From SIG710 sp045596925 (GTDB lineage Bacteria > Bacillota > Clostridia > Oscillospirales > CAG-272), in assembly GCA_045596925.1 (NCBI GenBank), contig JAZODH010000078.1, positions 1 through 20,406 on the forward strand: a DNA stretch of 20,406 nucleotides, written 5' to 3'. Below the pieces are notes generated by a model, which saw nothing but the letters and a program-made list of their open reading frames with translations, had not been told where the DNA came from and searched no databases. Below, in pieces: positions 15,005 through 20,406 of this stretch (the stretch's first letter is position 1; every line of letters starts with the position of its first letter). The position numbers were made by a program, and so were the translations under genes.

Positions 15005-16204
15005 TTATTTTGCTTTATATTCCTTGGCTAATGCCTCGAACGCGGGAAGAGCACCTGTAACCTTGCTCTTGTCGGTGCAATAAGCAATTCTGACGTATCC
15101 CTTTACGCCGAAATCGTCGCAGGGAACGACGAGTATCTCGTGAGCCTTGGCACGCTCAAAGAACCTGTACGCATCCTCCTCAAGTGCCTTTACAAAGAGG
15201 TAGAAGGCACCGTCGGGCTTTACACACTCATAACCGTAGGAGGTCAGATTGTCATAAAGCAGATCTCTGTTTTCCTTGTACGCTTCAACGTTTACCTTCG
15301 CATCGATGCAGTGCTTTATAACCTGCTGGAACAGACTTGGCGCGCAAACATATCCAAGGGATCTTCCTGCACCGCATACCGCCAGGTATATATTATTTGC
15401 ATCGTTCATGGCAGGAGAAACTGCTATATAACCGATTCTCTCGCCGGGGAGGGACAGTGACTTTGAGAAAGAGTAGCAAACGAGGGTGTTGTCGTAGTAG
15501 TTCATAAGATAGGGAACATCAACTCCCGAATAGACAAGCTCTCTGTAAGGCTCGTCGGCGATAAGGTATATTACCTTGCCGTATTCCTCGGATTTTCTTC
15601 TGAGAACCTCGCACAGAGCCTTTATTGTGTCCTCGGAATAAACCACGCCGCTGGGGTTGTTGGGAGAGTTGACGATAACAGCCTTTGTTTTGGCGGTGAT
15701 CTTGCTCTCAAAATCCTCTATATCCACCTGGAACGTCTTTTCCTGCGGCTGACTTACAACGATCTTTCCGCCCGCATTCTCAATGAAGACCTTATATTCC
15801 GTAAAGAAGGGTGCAAAAACGATACACTCCTCGTCCATTCCTTCCTCGATGACAGCCTTGAGGCAGATCGAAAGGGAAGCGGCCGCGCCGCAGGTCATGT
15901 ATATGAGGTTCGGAGAGATTCCCACGCCGAATTTCTCGTTTATTCTGTCGGAAATCACCTGACGCACGCCTGCATCGCCTTGAGCCGAGGTATATCCGTG
16001 CAGAAGCACCGAATTTTCGGTGTCGAGGAGCCTTGATATGGTCTCGTTCACCTCCGCAGGAGCGGGCACGCTGGGATTTCCCAGACTGAAATCGTAGACG
16101 TTTTCGGCACCGATATGTGCGGCACGGGTCTTGCTGTATTCAAAAATTTCTCTTATAATCGAGCGACGGCTTCCAAGCTCGAACATTTTCTGATTGTATC
16201 CCAT
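15005..16204 (-). CDS. PLP-dependent aminotransferase, class I/II (probably aromatic)
   Basis: This 399-residue fold-type I aminotransferase has the expected residues. They are Asn183 in NSPNNPSG (179-186), Asp217 in IADEPYREL, the PLP Schiff-base lysine Lys248 in SFSKSLSLPGERIGY, Arg256 for the phosphate and the substrate-carboxylate Arg372 in YVRIAYC. It would move the amino group of an amino acid to a 2-oxo acid. It is the last gene of the ior operon, 9 nt after the ACT gene with AAGGTGAT as ribosome site. A role in producing phenylpyruvate, hydroxyphenylpyruvate or indolepyruvate for IorAB is therefore likely. Substrate choice is inferred from context only; broad-specificity aspartate/alanine-type relatives look similar. 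Confidence 0.9.
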   Translation of the reverse strand: MGYNQKMFELGSRRSIIREIFEYSKTRAAHIGAENVYDFSLGNPSVPAPAEVNETISRLLDTENSVLLHGYTSAQGDAGVRQVISDRINEKFGVGISPNLIYMTCGAAASLSICLKAVIEEGMDEECIVFAPFFTEYKVFIENAGGKIVVSQPQEKTFQVDIEDFESKITAKTKAVIVNSPNNPSGVVYSEDTIKALCEVLRRKSEEYGKVIYLIADEPYRELVYSGVDVPYLMNYYDNTLVCYSFSKSLSLPGERIGYIAVSPAMNDANNIYLAVCGAGRSLGYVCAPSLFQQVIKHCIDAKVNVEAYKENRDLLYDNLTSYGYECVKPDGAFYLFVKALEEDAYRFFERAKAHEILVVPCDDFGVKGYVRIAYCTDKSKVTGALPAFEALAKEYKAK

Positions 16205-16213
16205 ATTATCACC

Positions 16214-16642
16214 TTATATTTTGGAGAGATCCTCGCAGGATAAAGTCTGTATTCCGCCGGCGGAAAGAATGCTGTCTACCTTCTCAACGTCGGACGCCTT
16301 GAGAACAACGTACGCCTCGTCGGATTCGATAGAGAGACCGTACATATACTCGATATTTATACCGTTATCATCTATGACACGGAGAAGCTCCTGAAGGCTT
16401 CCTGCCTTGTGGGGGATACGAATTATGGAAACGTTTGAGAGGAGGGAAGAAAATCCCTTTTCCGTCAGCTTTTCCTTTCCGAGAGGCGCGTTGTCAACGA
16501 TAAGACGAAGCAAACCGAACTCAGTAGTGTCTGCAAGGCTGAGAGAAAGAATATTTACGTTGTTTTCTTTGAGTACGCCGAGAACTTCGGAAAGTCTACC
16601 CGATCTGTTTTCGATAAATACGGTTAACTGTTTTGCAAACAT
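16214..16642 (-). CDS. Tandem ACT-domain protein
   Basis: The 142-residue protein consists of two ACT domains: FAKQLTVFIENRSGRLSEVL begins the first, and SIIRIPHKAGSLQELLRVI begins the second, near residue 72. ACT domains bind amino acids or other small ligands as regulatory modules, and here no enzyme domain is attached. Stand-alone tandem ACT proteins often sit next to phenylacetate-CoA ligase and ior genes, as here. An earlier in-frame ATG lies 6 nt upstream at 16648, but it is only 2 nt from the GGAGG. The ATG at 16642, 8 nt away, is the better start. The protein probably senses an aromatic amino acid or product; what it acts on is unknown. Confidence 0.88.
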   Translation of the reverse strand: MFAKQLTVFIENRSGRLSEVLGVLKENNVNILSLSLADTTEFGLLRLIVDNAPLGKEKLTEKGFSSLLSNVSIIRIPHKAGSLQELLRVIDDNGINIEYMYGLSIESDEAYVVLKASDVEKVDSILSAGGIQTLSCEDLSKI

Positions 16643-16663
16643 TAGCATTTCCTCCTTGAAATA

Positions 16664-17962
16664 TCAATATAACTTGCGGTTGTCGATCACGTGAACAGCC
16701 TTGCCCTGGCTGCGGGTGAGTGACTGAGGCTCAACGATCTTTACCTTGGCGTTGATGCCGAGCGCCTGCTGTATTACGTGAGAAATCTTCTTTGTGAGCG
16801 CTTCAATAACTCTTATCTCGTCAGTGTAATACTTCTGATCCAGCTCTACCTGGATCTCAAGCGTGTCAAGGTTATTTACTCTGTCAACTATCATCATGTA
16901 ATGAGGCGTAACCTCATCGATCTCAACGAGAGCGGCTTCGATCTGACTGGGGAAGACGTTTACACCTCTTATAATCAGCATATCGTCAACACGGCCCTTG
17001 AATCTGGAAATTCGTGCGCTCGTTCTTCCGCAATCGCAGGGGGAATGATCGATGCTGGTAAGGTCCTTTGTTCTGTAGCGGATAAGCGGGATTCCTTCCT
17101 TTGTGAGCGTCGTGAATGCAAGCTCGCCCGTTACACCGTCGGCAACAGGGGAAAGGGTCGCGGAATCGAGTATTTCGGGGTAGAAGTGATCCTCGCAAAC
17201 GTGAAGTCCGCGGTGGAACTCGCAGTCGCAGGCAACGCCGGGGCCCATTATTTCACTGAGGCCGTAAATATCAAACGCTTTGATATTGAGCTTGGTTTCT
17301 ATCTCCTTGTGCATCTTTTCGGTCCAGGGCTCGGCACCGCAGATGGCTGACTTCAGCTTGATCTTATCGAGAAGTCCTTCCTGGGCAAGCACCTCGGAGA
17401 TGTGAAGCAGATAAGAGGGAGTACAGGCAATGGCGGTGGCGCCGAAGTCTACCATCATGGTAGTCAGCTTCTTGGAGTTTCCGGTACTCATGGGAACGAC
17501 CGTTGCGCCGATCTTTTGTGCACCGTCGTGCGCACCGAGACCGCCCGTGAAAAGACCGTAGCCGTAAGCGATCTGAATAATATCATCCTTGGTGACGCCT
17601 GCCATTGTCATGCATCTTGCCACGCACTCCGCCCAAACGTCAAGGTCATGTCTCGTGTAACCGACGACAGTAGCCTTTCCCGTAGTACCGCTGGAGGCGT
17701 GTATTCTTACTATCTGCGAGGTGGGAACGGCGAACAGACCGAAGGGGTAGTTATCTCTCAGGTCGTCCTTTGTCGTAAAGGGTAGCTTCGTGATATCCTC
17801 TATGCTCTTGATATCCCCGGGCATCAGATCTACCGCCTGCATTTTCTTGCGATAAAATTCCACGTTGTGGTACATATAGTCCACAAGCTTTACAAGTCTT
17901 GCACTCTGCAGGACAGTCATCTGGTCTCTGCTCATGCATTCTTTTGTTTCATTCCAAATCAT
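16664..17962 (-). CDS. paaK: Phenylacetate-CoA ligase family enzyme (AMP-forming)
   Basis: The 432-residue adenylate-forming enzyme has the P-loop-like HASSGTTGKATVV (88-100), the AMP-contacting YGLSEIMGPG, the RYRTKDLT hinge-region motif and the C-terminal lysine in SQGKAVHVIDNR. PaaK joins aryl-acetates to CoA with hydrolysis of ATP to AMP. Downstream of IorAB, its job may be to form or recycle phenylacetyl-CoA and indoleacetyl-CoA. Net flow in fermentation could be in either direction, but ATP gain through an AMP-forming ligase is unproven. It starts 11 nt after iorB with AAGGAG upstream. A second family member begins the operon at the right edge, so the two may have different substrates. 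Confidence 0.92.
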   Translation of the reverse strand: MIWNETKECMSRDQMTVLQSARLVKLVDYMYHNVEFYRKKMQAVDLMPGDIKSIEDITKLPFTTKDDLRDNYPFGLFAVPTSQIVRIHASSGTTGKATVVGYTRHDLDVWAECVARCMTMAGVTKDDIIQIAYGYGLFTGGLGAHDGAQKIGATVVPMSTGNSKKLTTMMVDFGATAIACTPSYLLHISEVLAQEGLLDKIKLKSAICGAEPWTEKMHKEIETKLNIKAFDIYGLSEIMGPGVACDCEFHRGLHVCEDHFYPEILDSATLSPVADGVTGELAFTTLTKEGIPLIRYRTKDLTSIDHSPCDCGRTSARISRFKGRVDDMLIIRGVNVFPSQIEAALVEIDEVTPHYMMIVDRVNNLDTLEIQVELDQKYYTDEIRVIEALTKKISHVIQQALGINAKVKIVEPQSLTRSQGKAVHVIDNRKLY

Positions 17963-17973
17963 GGTATTTCTCC

Positions 17974-18546
17974 TTAATGCTGAGCCTCATATCCGCATAT
18001 GAACGCTTTTTCGTTGATTTCAACTGTCTTTGGAGGTACGGTCGCCGCGACGGTTTCGAGCCAAGCGGATCTTTCGAAGCCGATAAAGCTTGCCGCATAT
18101 CCGAGAACAACGGAGTTCAAGACCTTGCTGTTGCCCAGCTGAAGGGCGATCTCCTGACCGTCGATGGCAAAGATCTTGTGGTCCTTTTTCAGCTCATCAA
18201 TAATATTTTCGGGATACTGAGCCGCACCTATAACAACGGTCATAGGATCTATTCTGCAGTCGTTGACTACAAGCACACCGTCTTTTTTGAGAAAATGCGC
18301 GTATCTGATTGCCTCAAGCTTCTCGAATGCGATTATAACGTCAGCCTGACCTTCTTCAACCACGGGCTCGTTTACCTTGTCGCCGAAACGAACGAACGTA
18401 ACAACGCTTCCTCCGCGCTGTGCCATGCCGTGGACCTCGGAAATTTTAACGTCAAGACCTTCCGCAAGGGCGGCCTTGCCGATAATTCTGCTGGTAAGGA
18501 GAGTTCCTTGACCGCCAACACCTACAATCATAATATTTTTCGTCAT
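17974..18546 (-). CDS. iorB: Indolepyruvate:ferredoxin oxidoreductase, beta subunit
   Basis: The 190-residue protein begins NIMIVGVGGQGTLLTSRIIG, the gamma-type domain signature of 2-oxoacid:ferredoxin oxidoreductases. It continues with SEVHGMAQRGGSVVTFVRFG, typical of IorB. With IorA it forms the enzyme that oxidatively decarboxylates aryl-pyruvates to aryl-acetyl-CoA and reduces ferredoxin; the cytoplasmic complex is oxygen-sensitive. Only 2 nt separate it from the iorA stop, fitting equal synthesis of the subunits. Length is normal and no conserved block is missing. Confidence 0.96.
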   Translation of the reverse strand: MTKNIMIVGVGGQGTLLTSRIIGKAALAEGLDVKISEVHGMAQRGGSVVTFVRFGDKVNEPVVEEGQADVIIAFEKLEAIRYAHFLKKDGVLVVNDCRIDPMTVVIGAAQYPENIIDELKKDHKIFAIDGQEIALQLGNSKVLNSVVLGYAASFIGFERSAWLETVAATVPPKTVEINEKAFICGYEAQH

Positions 18547-18548
18547 AA

Positions 18549-20288
18549 TTATCTCTCCACCGTTTTAATTGCGTTGAATTTACAGTAATTTGTGCAAAGT
18601 CCGCAACCGTTGCACATGGTAGCGTCAATTTTAACCTTGCCGTCAGCGCCGCGAGTCATAGCAGGGCAACCGATCTTCATACAAGCGCCGCACTTTTTGC
18701 ACGCCTCGGGGTCGACCGTGCACAAATTGGGGAATTTCTGTCCCTTGAGCAGAACGCAGGGCGCCTTTGCGATGATTACCGTAAGCGTGTCTCCGTTTAC
18801 GCTTGTCTTGATAACCTCTTCGAGCTTTGCAACGTCAAATGCGTTCACTTCGATCACGTTTTTGACGCCGACCGCACGGCAAAGCTCTGCCAGGTCTATG
18901 GCATACGTGTCCTCACCCTTGAGGGTCTTACCCGTTGCGGCGTGCTCCTGATGACCTGTCATACCCGTGGTGCGGTTGTCAAGGATCATAACCGTTCCCG
19001 TGGCCTTGTTATATACCATATTTATAAGAGAATTGATGCCGGTATGTAAGAACGTTGAGTCACCGATAACGGCTACCCAATTTTTGATAAATTCCTTGCC
19101 GCGACCCTTTTCCATGCCGTGAAGCGCGGAAATGCTTGCGCCCATGCAAATGGTGGTGTCGATTACGCTGAGGGGTGCAACGGCACCGAGCGTGTAACAA
19201 CCGATGTCTCCCGAAGCGTGGATCTTGAGCTTGCTGAGCACAGAGAATACGCTTCTGTGAGGACAGCCGGGGCAGAGAATGGGAGGACGGGCAGGAGCTT
19301 CTTGCTTGTCAAATACTGCCTCGTACGAGCCAAAGAGAACACGTCTGAGCATATTTGCGCTGTATTCTCCCTGTCTTGTAAACAGCTCCTTGCCTTTTAC
19401 GTCAAAGCCCCAGGCTCTGACCTGTTCTTCAATCACAGGCTCAAGCTCCTCGAAAACGTATACCGTTTCGACCTGAGACATGAATTCCTCAACGAGCTTC
19501 TTTGAAATGGGATTAACAAGACCGAACTTCAGAACGCTGGCATCGGGGCAGACCTCTTTTACGTACTGGTACGCGATTCCGCAGGTGATAAAGCCTATCT
19601 TGGTATCCTTTATCTCCATTTTGTTTACTGAGAGAGTTGCGGCGTCCTCTGCCATGCGAAGTTCTCTTGCCTCGACAGCAAGATGTCTGCCGATAGCGGA
19701 CGCGGGCATCATAACGTATTTTCTCAGATCGCGGGCATATTCCTTGTCCTCGACCTCAACTCTGTCGCAAAGCTCAACTGCGCTCTGGGAGTGTGCGAGC
19801 TTGGTGGTAGTGCGGAGAATTACGGGAGTATCGTATTCCTCGCTGAGCTCGTATCCGATCTTTACGAATTCTTTAGCCTCCTGGCTGTCGGAGGGCTCAA
19901 GCACGGGGACGTGTGCTGAACGGGCGATCATTCTCGTGTCCTGCTCGTTCTGAGAGCTTGCAAGACCGGGGTCGTCGGCAACAACGATAACGGAACCGCC
20001 GTTTACACCCGTATAGGAGAAGGTGTAAAGAGGGTCGCTTGCCACGTTGAGACCTACGTGCTTCATGCACGCAAGGCTTCTTACGCCCGAGATGGAAGCG
20101 CCGATAGCAACCTCGGTGGCAACCTTTTCGTTAGGAGCCCATTCGGTGTAGACTTCTTCATATTTTGCAAGATATTCGCTTATTTCTGTGCTCGGTGTTC
20201 CGGGGTATGCGCTTGACAGCTTGACTCCCGCTTCGTATGCGCCTCTTGCAATGGCTTCATTTCCAAGCATGATCGTTTTCTTTGACAC
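18549..20288 (-). CDS. iorA: Indolepyruvate:ferredoxin oxidoreductase, alpha subunit
   Basis: The 579-residue protein has an N-terminal pyrimidine-binding domain (SAYPGTPSTEISEYL, 26-40). The thiamine-diphosphate domain follows (CPGCPHR at 339-345, GDIGCYTLG at 360-368, and GDST...INSLINMVYN at 409-427). Two [4Fe-4S] sites lie at the C-terminus: Cys530, 533, 536, 541 and Cys559, 562, 565, 569. All eight cluster cysteines are present. IorA carries out oxidative decarboxylation of indole-, phenyl- and hydroxyphenyl-pyruvate with IorB. The start is GTG at 20288, with AAGGAG 9 nt upstream inside the tail of the preceding paaK gene. The gap to that gene is 12 nt, so one operon is likely. Full length for the family. 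Confidence 0.97.
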   Translation of the reverse strand: MSKKTIMLGNEAIARGAYEAGVKLSSAYPGTPSTEISEYLAKYEEVYTEWAPNEKVATEVAIGASISGVRSLACMKHVGLNVASDPLYTFSYTGVNGGSVIVVADDPGLASSQNEQDTRMIARSAHVPVLEPSDSQEAKEFVKIGYELSEEYDTPVILRTTTKLAHSQSAVELCDRVEVEDKEYARDLRKYVMMPASAIGRHLAVEARELRMAEDAATLSVNKMEIKDTKIGFITCGIAYQYVKEVCPDASVLKFGLVNPISKKLVEEFMSQVETVYVFEELEPVIEEQVRAWGFDVKGKELFTRQGEYSANMLRRVLFGSYEAVFDKQEAPARPPILCPGCPHRSVFSVLSKLKIHASGDIGCYTLGAVAPLSVIDTTICMGASISALHGMEKGRGKEFIKNWVAVIGDSTFLHTGINSLINMVYNKATGTVMILDNRTTGMTGHQEHAATGKTLKGEDTYAIDLAELCRAVGVKNVIEVNAFDVAKLEEVIKTSVNGDTLTVIIAKAPCVLLKGQKFPNLCTVDPEACKKCGACMKIGCPAMTRGADGKVKIDATMCNGCGLCTNYCKFNAIKTVER

Positions 20289-20300
20289 GATATCAGCTCC

Positions 20301-20406
20301 TTATATATTTCTTAAATCTTTTACTCGCTTAGCCTTACCTTCGAATCTCTGAAGAGTGTTGGGAGACTCTAGCAGTACCTTGGCATCAAGTCCAAGAATG
20401 GTCTTA
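20301..20406 (-). CDS. paaK: Second phenylacetate-CoA ligase family gene, C-terminal end only
   Basis: The last 34 residues and the TAA are visible; the rest lies beyond the right edge. The end reads GLDAKVLLESPNT then RFEGKAKRVKDLR. This matches the C-terminus of PaaK-type ligases, including the catalytic lysine in the GKAKRV block, and aligns with the end of the other ligase in this window (GINAKVKIVEPQS, SQGKAVHVIDNR). It is the most upstream visible gene of the ior operon. It differs at many positions, so it is a paralogue and not a recent copy. Confidence 0.85.
   Translation of the reverse strand, partial: KTILGLDAKVLLESPNTLQRFEGKAKRVKDLRNI

Overview
The window looks like chromosomal DNA of a strictly anaerobic member of the Clostridia (Bacillota), possibly gut-associated. 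The reasons are strong AGGAGG-type ribosome binding sites, near-consensus SigA promoters, short-loop hairpin-plus-U terminators, tightly overlapping operons, a ferredoxin-dependent indolepyruvate oxidoreductase, and protein families common in uncultured Clostridia (DUF4091, DUF5722, DUF1700/DUF4097, and a sigma-70/anti-sigma pair). Finer taxonomy cannot be read from the sequence. There is no CRISPR array, insertion sequence or prophage.

Layout, left to right. (1) 1-1170, minus: a Y-family DNA polymerase running off the left edge. (2) 1315-1818: the tmRNA gene ssrA with a consensus promoter and a palindromic terminator. (3) 1819-2358: a gene-poor stretch with inverted and direct repeats that resemble pieces of the tmRNA 3' end. 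It also holds a promoter, a long-stem structured transcript and a terminator, which together look like a small RNA gene of about 210 nt. (4) 2290-4578, plus: an ECF-like promoter, a sigma-70 family factor, its overlapping membrane-anchored partner (probable anti-sigma) and an exported C39-type cysteine peptidase. (5) 4607-6262, minus: a DUF4091 glycosidase-like protein. (6) 6361-7586, plus: prfB (release factor 2) with no programmed frameshift. (7) 7585-9752, minus: a two-gene tRNA-modification operon, in which an unusual TrmB-nitroreductase fusion is followed by truB. (8) 9866-14968, plus: three membrane or exported proteins (DUF1700-like, DUF4097-like and a large DUF5722-like protein). (9) 15005-20406, minus: an operon for oxidative breakdown of aromatic amino acids, in transcription order paaK (partial), iorA, iorB, paaK, an ACT-domain protein and an aminotransferase.

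How the parts work together. The last operon forms a coherent pathway. The aminotransferase can make aryl-pyruvates, IorAB can decarboxylate them oxidatively to aryl-acetyl-CoA with reduction of ferredoxin, and the PaaK-type ligases interconvert aryl-acetates and their CoA thioesters. The ACT protein may sense an amino acid. The trmB-truB operon modifies tRNA, while ssrA and prfB act in ribosome rescue and translation termination. The sigma/anti-sigma/peptidase operon probably responds to a cell-surface signal.

The observations most worth following are the unassigned structured RNA next to ssrA, the TrmB-nitroreductase fusion with a fossil ribosome binding site at its joint, and the repeats that look like scars at the tmRNA 3' end.
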